DNA of 25,237 nucleotides from Utricularia gibba (Eukaryota; Streptophyta; Magnoliopsida; Lamiales; Lentibulariaceae), in NCBI GenBank assembly GCA_002189035.1, contig NEEC01000422.1:1-25237 (forward strand). The letters are read 5' to 3'. This document shows, piece after piece, positions 1-10,089 of this stretch; the first letter of the stretch is position 1; the number at the start of each line of letters is the position of its first letter. The position numbers and the translations under genes are program-made. The notes beneath the pieces are model-generated. The model made no database searches, was not told where the DNA came from, and saw only the letters and a list, made by a program, of their open reading frames with translations.

Positions 1-3000
1 CGCAAGCCAAACCTGACCTTTGTCCCGTTCTAGGTGCACCCCAAGACCGCCTCCTCAAGTATAAAGTAAGTTGTTGAAAAAATCATGTGGGGTGCACGTG
101 ATATCGTAATTTAAACAAAGGCATCATTTTTTAATCGATTTGCATCCGGTTGACCTCATGAGCCATACAGAATCGGGGTCAGGACCAAGTTCCCAGCGAG
201 ACTGGCCGCCACAAAACGAGAAGCTGTTCCTTGAAAAACCATGTAGGCAGCCCCCGAAAACTGAACGTTAATAAATACATCACTTTATTTGCCGAGCTAC
301 AACTAACTCTCGGCGCAAGCCAAACCTGACCTTTGTCCCGTTCTAGGTGCACCCCAAGACCGCCTCCTCAAGTATAAAGTAAGTTGTTGAAAAAATCATG
401 TGGGGTGCACGTGATATCGTAATTTAAACAAAGGCATCATTTTTTTAATCGATTTGCATCCGGTTGACCTCATGAGCCATACAGAATCGGGGTCAAGGAC
501 CAAGTTCCCAGCGAGACTGGCCGCCACAAAACGAGAAGCTGTTCCTTGAAAAACCATGTAGGCAGCCCCCGAAAAACTGAACGTTAATAAATACAATCAC
601 TTTATTTTCCGAGCTACAACTAACTCTCGGCGCAAGCCAAACCTGACCTTTGTCCGTTCTAGGTGCACCCCAAGACCGCCTCCTCAAGTATAAAGTAAGT
701 TGTTGAAAAAATCATGTGGGGTGCACGTGATATCGTAATTTAAACAAAGCATCATTTTTTTAATCAATTTGCATCCGGTTGACCTCATGAGCAATACATA
801 ATCGGGGTCAAGGACCAAGTTCCCAGCGAGACTGGCCGCCACAAAACGAGAAGCTGTTCCTTGAAAAACCATGTAGGCAGCCCCCGAAACTGAACGTTAA
901 TAAATACATCACTTTATTTGCCGAGTTACAACTAACTCTCGGCGCAAGCCAAACCTGACCTTTGTCCCGTTCCAGGTGCACCCCAAGACCGCCTCCACAA
1001 GTATAAAGCAAGTTGTTGAAAAAATCATGTGGGTGCACGTGATATCGTAATTTAAAGAAAGGCATCATTTTTTTAATCGATTTCCATCCGGTTGACCTCA
1101 TGAGCCATACAGAATCGGGGTCAGGACCAAGTTCCCAGCGAGACTGGCCGCCACAAAACGAGAAGCTGTTCCTTGAAAAACCATGTAGGCAGCCCCCAAA
1201 AACTGAACGTTAATAAATACATCACTTTATTTGCCGAGCTACAACTAACTCTCGGCGCAAGCCAAACCTGACCTTTGTCCGTTCTAGGTGCACCCAAGAC
1301 CGCCTCCTCAAGTATAAAGTAAGTTGTTGAAAAAATCATGTGGGGTGCACGTGATATCGTAATTTAAACAAAGGCATCATTTTCTTTAATCGATTTCCAT
1401 CCGGTTGACCTCATGAGCCATACAGAATCGGGGTCAGGACCAAGTTCCCAGCGAGACTGGCCGCCACAAAAGAGAAGCTGTTCCTTGAAAAACCATGTAG
1501 GCAGCCCCCGAAAACTGAACGTTAATAAATACATCACTTTATTTTCCGAGCTACAACTAACTCTCGGCGCAAGCCAAACCTGACCTTTGTCCGTTCTAGG
1601 TGCACCCCAAGACCGCCTCCTCAAGTATAAAGTAAGTTGTTGAAAAAATCATGTGGGGTGCACGTGATATCGTAATTTAAACAAAGGCATCATTTTTTTA
1701 ATCGATTTGCATCCGGTTGACCTCATGAGCCATACAGAATCGGGGTCAAGGACCAAGTTCCCAGCGAGACTGGCCGCCACAAAACGAGAAGCTGTTCCTT
1801 GAAAAACCATGTAGGCAGCCCCAAAACTGAACGTTAATAAATACATCACTTTATTTTCCGAGCTACAACTAACTCTCGGCGCAAGCCAAACCTGACCTTT
1901 GTCCCGTTCTAGGTGCCCAAGACCGCCTCCTCAAGTATAAAGTAAGTTGTTGAAAAAATCATGTGGGGTGCACGTGATATCGTAATTTAAACAAAGGCAT
2001 CATTTTCTTTAATCATTTCCATCCGGTTGACCTCATGAGCCATACAGAATCGGGGTCAAGGACCAAGTTCCCAGCGAGACTGGCCGCCACAAAACGAGAA
2101 GCTGTTCCTTGAAAAACCATGTAGGCAGCCCCAAAACTGAACGTTAATAAATACATCACTTTATTTGCCGAGCTACAACTAACTCTCGGCGCAAGCCAAA
2201 CCTGACCTTTGTCCCGTTCTAGGTGCACCCAAGACCGCCTCCTCAAGTATAAAGTAAGTTGTTGAAAAAATCATGTGGGGTGCACGTGATATCGTAATTT
2301 AAACAAAGGCATCATTTTTTTTAATCAATTTGCATCCGGTTGACCTCATGAGCAATACATAATCGGGGTCAAGGACCAAGTTCCCAGCGAGACTGGCCGC
2401 CACAAAACGAGAAGCTGTTCCTTGAAAAACCATGTAGGCAGCCCCCAAAAACTGAACGTTAATAAATACATCACTTTATTTTCCGAGCTACAACTAACTC
2501 TCGGCGCAAGCCAAACCTGACCTTTGTCCGTTCTAGGTGCACCCCAAGACCGCCTCCTCAAGTATAAAGTAAGTTGTTGAAAAAATCATGTGGGGTGCAC
2601 GTGATATCGTAATTTAAACAAAGGCATCATTTTTTTAATCGATTTGCATCCGGTTGACCTCATGAGCCATACAGAATCGGGGTCAAGGACCAAGTTCCAG
2701 CGAGACTGGCCGCCACAAAACGAGAAGCTGTTCCTTGAAAAACCATGTAGGCAGCCCCGAAAACTGAACGTTAATAAATACATCACTTTATTTGCCGAGC
2801 TACAACTAACTCTCGGCGCAAGCCAAACCTGACCTTTGTCCGTTCTAGGTGCACCCCAAGACCGCCTCCTCAAGTATAAAGTAAGTTGTTGAAAAAATCA
2901 TGTGGGGTGCACGTGATATCGTAATTTAAACAAAGGCATCATTTTTTTTTTAATCGATTTGCATCCGGTTGACCTCATGAGCATACAGAATCGGGGTCAA

Positions 3001-5010
3001 GGACCAAGTTCCCAGCGAGACTGGCCGCCACAAAACGAGAAGCTGTTCCTTGAAAAACCATGTAGGCAGCCCCCAAAACTGAACGTTAATAAATACATCA
3101 CTTTATTTTCCGAGCTACAACTAACTCTCGGCGCAAGCCAAACCTGACCTTTGTCCCGTTCTAGGTGCACCCCAAGACCGCCTCCTCAAGTATAAAGTAA
3201 GTTGTTGAAAAAATCATGTGGGGTGCACGTGATATCGTAATTTAAACAAAGGCATCATTTTTTTAATCGATTTGCATCCGGTTGACCTCATGAGCCATAC
3301 AGAATCGGGGTCAAGGACCAAGTTCCCAGCGAGACTGGCCGCCACAAAACGAGAAGCTGTTCCTTGAAAAACCATGTAGGCAGCCCCCGAAAACTGAACG
3401 TTAATAAATACATCACTTTATTTGCCGAGCTACAACTAACTCTCGGCGCAAGCCAAACCTGACCTTTGTCCCGTTCTAGGTGCACCCCAAGACCGCCTCC
3501 TCAAGTATAAAGTAAGTTGTTGAAAAAATCATGTGGGGTGCACGTGATATCGTAATTTAAACAAAGGCATCATTTTTTTTAATCGATTTGCATCCGGTTG
3601 ACCTCATGAGCCATACATAAATCGGGGTCAAGGACCAAGTTCCCAGCGAGACTGGCCGCCACAAAACGAGAAGCTGTTCCTTGAAAAACCATGTAGGCAG
3701 CCCCGAAAACTGAACGTTAATAAATACATCACTTTATTTTCCGAGCTACAACTAACTCTCGGCGCAAGCCAAACCTGACCTTTGTCCCGTTCTAGGTGCA
3801 CCCCAAGACCGCCTCCTCAAGTATAAAGTAAGTTGTTGAAAAAATCATGTGGGGTGCACGTGATATCGTAATTTAAACAAAGGCATCATTTTTTTAATCG
3901 ATTTCATCCGGTTGACCTCATGAGCCATACAGAATCGGGGTCAAGGACCAAGTTCCCAGCGAGACTGGCCGCCACAAAACGAGAAGCTGTTCCTTGAAAA
4001 ACCATGTAGGCAGCCCCCAAAAACTGAACGTTAATAAATACATCACTTTATTTTCCGAGCTACAACTAACTCTCGGCGCAAGCCAAACCTGACCTTTGTC
4101 CCGTTCTAGGTGCACCCCAAGACCGCCTCCTCAAGTATAAAGTAAGTTGTTGAAAAAATCATGTGGGGTGCACGTGATATCGTAATTTAAACAAAGGCAT
4201 CATTTTTTTTTAATCGATTTGCATCCGGTTGACCTCATGAGCCATACAGAATCGGGGTCAAGGACCAAGTTCCCAGCGAGACTGGCCGCCACAAAACGAG
4301 AAGCTGTTCCTTGAAAAACCATGTAGGCAGCCCCCAAAACTGAACGTTAATAAATACATCACTTTATTTGCCGAGCTACAACTAACTCTCGGCGCAAGCC
4401 AAACCTGACCTTTGTCCCGTTCTAGGTGCACCCCAAGACCGCCTCCTCAAGTATAAAGTAAGTTGTTGAAAAAATCATGTGGGGTGCACGTGATATCGTA
4501 ATTTAAACAAAGGCATCATTTTTTAATCGATTTGCATCCGGTTGACCTCATGAGCCATACAGAATCGGGGTCAAGGACCAAGTTCCCAGCGAGACTGGCC
4601 GCCACAAAACGAGAAGCTGTTCCTTGAAAAACCATGTAGGCAGCCCCAAAACTGAACGTTAATAAATACATCACTTTATTTGCCGAGTTACAACTAACTC
4701 TCGGCGCAAGCCAACCTGACCTTTGTCCGTTCTAGGTGCACCCCCCGCCTCCTCAAGTATAAAGTAAGTTGTTGAAAAAATCATGTGGGGTGCACGTGAT
4801 ATCGTAATTTAAACAAAGGCATCATTTTTTTAATCGATTTGCATCCGGTTGACCTCATGAGCAATACAAATCGGGGTCAAGGACCAAGTTCCCAGCGAGA
4901 CTGGCCGCACAAAACGAGAAGCTGTTCCTTGAAAAACCATGTAGGCAGCCCCGAAAACTGAACGTTAATAAATACATCACTTTATTTGCCGAGCTACAAC
5001 TAACTCTCGG
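1..5010. repeat. Array block, units 1-16, mostly type A
   Basis: Unit starts: 1, 314, 631, 943, 1256, 1568, 1880, 2190, 2505, 2817, 3132, 3447, 3763, 4077, 4393, 4705. Mean length is about 313 bp. Unit 3 (631) is C with a GCC end, unit 4 (943) is B with a GCC end, and unit 5 (1256) is B with a TCC end; this triplet recurs later in the array. Unit 4 also carries GTTCCAGG, TCCACAAG and AAAGCAAG, a linked variant set seen again in unit 75. Unit 7 (1880) and unit 8 (2190) are B and C. The remainder are type A or close to it. Unit 10 (2817) has the longest T-tract I see, ten bases near 2942-2951. Confidence 0.93.
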
Positions 5011-5196
5011 CGCAAGCCAAACCTGACCTTGTCCCGTTCTAGGTGCACCCCAAGACCGCCTCCTCAAGTATAAAGTAAGTTGTTGAAAAAATCATGTGGG
5101 GTGCCGTGAGCTGTTCCTTGAAAAACCATGTACCCCCAAAAAACTGAACGTTAATAAATACATCACTTTATTTTCCGAGCTACAACTAACTCTCGG
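5011..5196. repeat. Short unit 17 (186 bp), central deletion
   Basis: The unit reads normally to GGGGTGC, has CGTGA in place of ACGTGA, and then jumps at 5109/5110 to GCTGTTCCTTG. About 120 bp are missing, from just after the CACGTG palindrome to the GAGAAGCTGTT region. A second small loss follows, ATGTACCCCC in place of ATGTAGGCAGCCCCC. Confidence 0.92.
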
Positions 5197-6451
5197 CGCA
5201 AGCCAAACCTGACCTTTGTCCCGTTCTAGGTGCACCCCAAGACCGCCTCCTCAAGTATAAAGTAAGTTGTTGAAAAAATCATGTGGGGTGCACGTGATAT
5301 CGTAATTTAAACAAAGGCATCATTTTTTTAATCAATTTGCATCCGGTTGACCTCATGAGCATACATAATCGGGGTCAAGGACCAAGTTCCCAGCGAGACT
5401 GGCCGCCACAAAACGAGAAGCTGTTCCTTGAAAAACCATGTAGGCAGCCCCCAAAAACTGAACGTTAATAAATACATCACTTTATTTTCCGAGCTACAAC
5501 TAACTCTCGGCGCAAGCCAAACCTGACCTTTGTCCCGTTCTAGGTGCACCCAAGACCGCCTCCTCAAGTATAAAGTAAGTTGTTGAAAAAATCATGTGGG
5601 GTGCACGTGATATCGTAATTTAAACAAAGGCATCATTTTTTTTAATCGATTTCATCCGGTTGACCTCATGAGCCATACAGAATCGGGGTCAAGGACCAAG
5701 TTCCCAGCGAGACTGGCCGCCACAAAACGAGAAGCTGTTCCTTGAAAAACCATGTAGGCAGCCCCCAAAAACTGAACGTTAATAAATACATCACTTTATT
5801 TTCCGAGCTACAACTAACTCTCGGCGCAAGCCAAACCTGACCTTTGTCCCGTTCTAGGTGCACCCAAGACCGCCTCCTCAAGTATAAAGTAAGTTGTTGA
5901 AAAAATCATGTGGGGTGCACGTGATATCGTAATTTAAACAAAGGCATCATTTTTTTAATCGATTTGCATCCGGTTGACCTCATGAGCCATACAGAATCGG
6001 GGTCAAGGACCAAGTTCCCAGCGAGACTGGCCGCCACAAAACGAGAAGCTGTTCCTTGAAAAACCATGTAGGCAGCCCCCAAAAAACTGAACGTTAATAA
6101 ATACATCACTTTATTTTCCGCTACAACTAACTCTCGGCGCAAGCCAAACCTGACCTTTGTCCCGTTCTAGGTGCACCCCAAGACCGCCTCCTCAAGTATA
6201 AAGTAAGTTGTTGAAAAAATCATGTGGGGTGCACGTGATATCGTAATTTAAAGAAAGGCATCATTTTCTTTAATCGATTTCCATCGGTTGACCTCATGAG
6301 CCATACAGAATCGGGGTCAAGGACCAAGTTCCCAGCGAGACTGGCCGCCACAAAACGAGAAGCTGTTCCTTGAAAAACCATGTAGGCAGCCCCCAAAACT
6401 GAACGTTAATAAATACATCACTTTATTTGCCGAGCTACAACTAACTCTCGG

Positions 6452-6640
6452 CGCAAGCCAAACCTGACCTTTGTCCCGTTCTAGGTGCACCCCAAGACCG
6501 CCTCTCAAGTATAAAGTAAGTTGTTGAAAAAATCATGTGGGGTGCACGTCCTGTTCCTTGAAAAACCATGTAGGCAGCCCCCAAAAACTGAACGTTAATA
6601 AATACATCACTTTATTTTCCGAGCTACAACTAACTCTCGG
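6452..6640. repeat. Short unit 22 (189 bp), central deletion
   Basis: The normal unit runs to GTGCACGT (about 6549), followed directly by CCTGTTCCTTG. The missing segment is nearly the same as in unit 17, but the join is different, inside rather than after the GTGATATC motif. The next unit is type C. Confidence 0.92.
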
Positions 6641-8553
6641 CGCAAGCCAAACCTGACCTTTGTCCCGTTCTAGGTGCACCCCAAGACCGCCTCCTCAAGT
6701 ATAAAGTAAGTTGTTGAAAAAATCATGTGGGGTGCACGTGATATCGTAATTTAAACAAAGGCATCATTTTTTTTTAATCAATTTGCATCCGGTTGACCTC
6801 ATGAGCCATACATAATCGGGGTCAAGGACCAAGTTCCCAGCGAGACTGGCCGCCACAAAACGAGAAGCTGTTCCTTGAAAAACCATGTAGGCAGCCCCCA
6901 AAACTGAACGTTAATAAATACATCACTTTATTTTCCGAGCTACAACTAACTCTCGGCGCAAGCCAAACCTGACCTTTGTCCCGTTCTAGGTGCACCCCAA
7001 GACCGCCTCCCAAGTATAAAGTAAGTTGTTGAAAAATCATGTGGGTGCACGTGATATCGTAATTTAAACAAAGGCATCATTTTTTTTAATCGATTTGCAT
7101 CCGGTTGACCTCATGAGCCATACAGAATCGGGGTCAAGGACCAAGTTCCCAGCGAGACTGGCCGCCACAAAACGAGAAGCTGTTCCTTGAAAAACCATGT
7201 AGGCAGCCCCCAAAACTGAACGTTAATAAATACATCACTTTATTTGCCGAGCTACAACTAACTCTCGGCGCAAGCCAAACCTGACCTTTGTCCCGTTCTA
7301 GTGCACCCCAAGACCGCCTCCTCAAGTATAAAGTAAGTTGTTGAAAAAATCATGTGGGGTGCACGTGATATCGTAATTTAAACAAAGGCATCATTTTTTA
7401 ATCAATTTGCATCCGGTTGACCTCATGAGCAATACATAATCGGGGTCAAGGACCAAGTTCCCAGCGAGACTGGCCGCCACAAAACGAGAAGCTGTTCCTT
7501 GAAAAACCATGTAGGCAGCCCCCAAAACTGAACGTTAATAAATACATCACTTTATTTGCCGAGCTACAACTAACTCTCGGCGCAAGCCAAACCTGACCTT
7601 TGTCCCGTTAGGTGCACCCCAAGACCGCCTCCTCAAGTATAAAGTAAGTTGTTGAAAAAATCATGTGGGGTGCACGTGATATCGTAATTTAAACAAAGGC
7701 ATCATTTTTTAATCGATTTCCATCCGGTTGACCTCATGAGCCATACAGAATCGGGGTCAAGGACCAAGTTCCCAGCGAGACTGGCCGCCACAAAACGAGA
7801 AGCTGTTCCTTGAAAAACCATGTAGGCAGCCCCAAAAACTGAACGTTAATAAATACATCACTTTATTTGCCGAGCTACAACTAACTCTCGGCGCAAGCCA
7901 AACCTGACCTTTGTCCCGTTCTAGGTGCACCCAAGACCGCCTCCTCAAGTATAAAGTAAGTTGTTGAAAAAATCATGTGGGGTGCACGTGATATCGTAAT
8001 TTAAACAAAGGCATCATTTTCTTTAATCGATTTCCATCCGGTTGACCTCATGAGCCATACAAATCGGGGTCAAGGACCAAGTTCCCAGCGAGACTGGCCG
8101 CCACAAAACGAGAAGCTGTTCCTTGAAAAACCATGTAGGCAGCCCCCGAAAACTGAACGTTAATAAATACATCACTTTATTTTCCGAGCTACAACTAACT
8201 CTCGGCGCAAGCCAAACCTGACCTTTGTCCCGTTCTAGGTGCACCCCAAGACCGCCTCCTCAAGTATAAAGTAAGTTGTTGAAAAAATCATGTGGGGTGC
8301 ACGTGATATCGTAATTTAAACAAAGGCATCATTTTTTTAATCGATTTGCATCCGGTTGACCTCATGAGCCATACAGAATCGGGGTCAAGGACCAAGTTCC
8401 CAGCGAGACTGGCCGCCACAAAACGAGAAGCTGTTCCTTGAAAAACCATGTAGGCAGCCCCCAAAAACTGAACGTTAATAAATACATCACTTTATTTTCC
8501 GAGCTACAACTAACTCTCGGCGCAAGCCAAACCTGACCTTTGTCCCGTTCTAG

Positions 8554-8617
8554 GTGCACCCCAAGACCGCCTCCTCAAGTATAAAGTAAGTTGTTGAAAA
8601 AATCATGTGGGGTGCAC
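8554..8617. repeat. 10-bp inverted repeat within each unit (reference copy)
   Basis: GTGCACCCCA at 8554-8563 is the exact reverse complement of TGGGGTGCAC at 8608-8617, with a 44-base spacer. It is present in most full-length units; many right-hand units have lost a C from the left arm, a G from the right arm, or both. It could form a cruciform or an RNA hairpin, or be a paired binding site. No function is shown by the sequence. Confidence 0.8.
8580..8585 (+). promoter_or_regulatory. TATAAA motif, one per unit, plus strand
   Basis: TATAAAGTAAG sits inside the spacer of the 10-bp inverted repeat, about 30 bp before the GGGGTGCACGTG motif. This is the distance expected between a TATA box and a start site. 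Most units keep it, though units 68, 74 and 79 have lost TAT or similar bases. A chance match in an A/T-rich stretch is quite possible. Confidence 0.25.
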
Positions 8618-8625
8618 GTGATATC
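8614..8625. promoter_or_regulatory. Overlapping palindromes with a CACGTG E-box core, one per unit
   Basis: CACGTG (8615-8620) overlaps GTGCAC (8612-8617) on its left and GATATC (8620-8625) on its right. CACGTG is the canonical E-box/G-box core bound by bHLH and some bZIP proteins. It is kept in almost every full-length unit; it is broken in units 17, 62 and 78. Binding by any factor is inference; high copy number alone would make the array a sink for such a protein. Confidence 0.4.
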
Positions 8626-8791
8626 GTAATTTAAACAAAGGCATCATTTTTTTAATCGATTTGCATCCGGTTGACCTCATGAGCCATACAGAATCGGGGT
8701 CAAGGACCAAGTTCCCAGCGAGACTGGCCGCCACAAAACGAGAAGCTGTTCCTTGAAAAACCATGTAGGCAGCCCCCAAAAACTGAACGTT

Positions 8792-8811
8792 AATAAATAC
8801 ATCACTTTATT
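8792..8811. other. AATAAA signals on both strands, one pair per unit
   Basis: AATAAA occurs on the plus strand at 8792-8797 and on the minus strand at 8806-8811 (TTTATT on plus). They read past each other over 20 bp and recur in nearly all units. They match the canonical polyadenylation hexamer, so transcripts from either strand could be ended here, but A/T richness explains them equally well. Confidence 0.3.
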
Positions 8812-8813
8812 TT

Positions 8814-8835
8814 CCGAGCTACAACTAACTCTCGG
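8814..8835. repeat. Hairpin at the unit boundary
   Basis: CCGAG (8814-8818) and CTCGG (8831-8835) are inverted, with a 12-base spacer. In units ending GCCGAG the pairing grows to six base pairs, GCCGAG with CTCGGC, the last C being the first base of the next unit. Units 34, 43, 44, 48 and several at the right end have lost part of the left arm or spacer. Confidence 0.6.
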
Positions 8836-10089
8836 CGCAAGCCAAACCTGACCTTTGTCCCGTTCTAGGTGCACCCCAAGACCGCCTCCTCAAGTATAAA
8901 GTAAGTTGTTGAAAAAATCATGTGGGGTGCACGTGATATCGTAATTTAAACAAAGGCATCATTTTTTTAATCGATTTGCATCCGGTTGACCTCATGAGCC
9001 ATACAGAATCGGGGTCAAGGACCAAGTTCCCAGCGAGACTGGCCGCCACAAAACGAGAAGCTGTTCCTTGAAAAACCATGTAGGCAGCCCCCAAAACTGA
9101 ACGTTAATAAATACATCACTTTATTTTCCGAGCTACAACTAACTCTCGGCGCAAGCCAAACCTGACCTTTGTCCCGTTCTAGGTGCACCCCAAGACCGCC
9201 TCCTCAAGTATAAAGTAAGTTGTTGAAAAAATCATGTGGGTGCACGTGATATCGTAATTTAAACAAAGGCATCATTTTTTTAATCGATTTGCATCCGGTT
9301 GACCTCATGAGCCATACAGAATCGGGGTCAAGGACCAAGTTCCCAGCGAGACTGGCCGCCACAAAACGAGAAGCTGTTCCTTGAAAAACCATGTAGGCAG
9401 CCCCCAAAACTGAACGTTAATAAATACATCACTTTATTTCCGAGCTACAACTAACTCTCGGCGCAAGCCAAACCTGACCTTTGTCCCGTTCTAGGTGCAC
9501 CCCAAGACCGCCTCCTCAAGTATAAAGTAAGTTGTTGAAAAAATCATGTGGGGTGCACGTGATATCGTAATTTAAACAAAGGCATCATTTTTTTAATCGA
9601 TTTGCATCCGGTTGACCTCATGAGCCATACAGAATCGGGGTCAAGGACCAAGTTCCCAGCGAGACTGGCCGCCACAAACGAGAAGCTGTTCCTTGAAAAA
9701 CCATGTAGGCAGCCCCCAAAAACTGAACGTTAATAAATACATCACTTTATTTTCCGAGCTACAACTAACTCTCGGCGCAAGCCAAACCTGACCTTTGTCC
9801 CGTTCTAGGTGCACCCCAAGACCGCCTCCTCAAGTATAAAGTAAGTTGTTGAAAAAATCATGTGGGGTGCACGTGATATCGTAATTTAAAAAAGGCATCA
9901 TTTTTTTAATCGATTTGCATCCGGTTGACCTCATGAGCCATACAGAATCGGGGTCAAGGACCAAGTTCCCAGCGAGACTGGCCGCCACAAAACGAGAAGC
10001 TGTTCCTTGAAAAACCATGTAGGCAGCCCCCGAAAACTGAACGTTAATAAATACATCACTTTATTTGCCGAGCTACAACTAACTCTCGG

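Larger units (their letters stand above)
5011..8205. repeat. Array block, units 17-27, with two short units
   Basis: Unit starts: 5011 (short), 5197, 5511, 5825, 6138, 6452 (short), 6641, 6957, 7269, 7581, 7892. Types from 6452 onward: short; C with TCC end; A with CTCCCAAG in place of CTCCTCAAG; C with GCC end; B with GCC end; B with TTTTCTTTAA and CCGAAAAC. The same series of types occurs from 13514 onward. Unit 21 (6138) is a B unit with AAAGAAAGG opposite TTTTCTTT. Confidence 0.93.
8521..8835. repeat. Reference satellite unit (unit 29, 315 bp)
   Basis: I use this copy as the reference because it looks intact and reads the same as the unit before it. Layout in unit coordinates: 1-45 GC-rich with TGTCCCGTT and GTGCACCCC; 51-82 TATAAA followed by GTAAGTTG and a six-A tract; 88-105 GGGGTGCACGTGATATC; 111-140 A/T-rich with a seven-T tract; 145-255 GC-richer, with CATCCGG, CAAGGACCAAG and ACTGGCCGCCAC; 258-293 A/T-rich with AACGTT and AATAAA; 294-315 CCGAG, 12-base spacer, CTCGG. 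By hand count it is about 45% GC (142 of 315). Confidence 0.93.
8206..10089. repeat. Array block, units 28-33, nearly uniform type A run
   Basis: Unit starts: 8206, 8521, 8836, 9150, 9462, 9776. All six are type A and, except for the last, end TTCCGAG. Units 28 and 29 appear identical over 315 bp; units 30-32 differ from them mainly by one-base losses in C, G, A or T runs. Unit 33 has AATTTAAAAAAGG in place of AATTTAAACAAAGG and ends GCCGAG. A run of near-identical neighbours suggests local amplification more recent than the surrounding array. Confidence 0.93.

Noticed and set aside
2644-2832. Plus-strand frames of 62 codons in a few units
   Set aside because: They exist only in units where indels happen to keep the frame open, and they overlap the minus-strand frames.
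8675-8684. Hammerhead ribozyme core (known in several animal satellites)
   Set aside because: CTCATGAG is one base from CTGATGAG, but no CGAAA partner and no NUH cleavage site lie at workable distances on either strand.
8681-8696. CENP-B box
   Set aside because: The nearest CGGG matches (AGAATCGGGG on plus, GAACGGGAC on minus) lack the TTCG half at the right distance, so the core motif is not met.
8521-8835. 5S rRNA, tRNA, tRNA-derived SINE, box C/D snoRNA or spliced-leader gene as the repeat unit
   Set aside because: No B-box like GGTTCGANTCC, no 5S core, no C/D box pair in order, and no spliced-leader sequence that I recognise. GGTTGACCTC is only a loose B-box resemblance.
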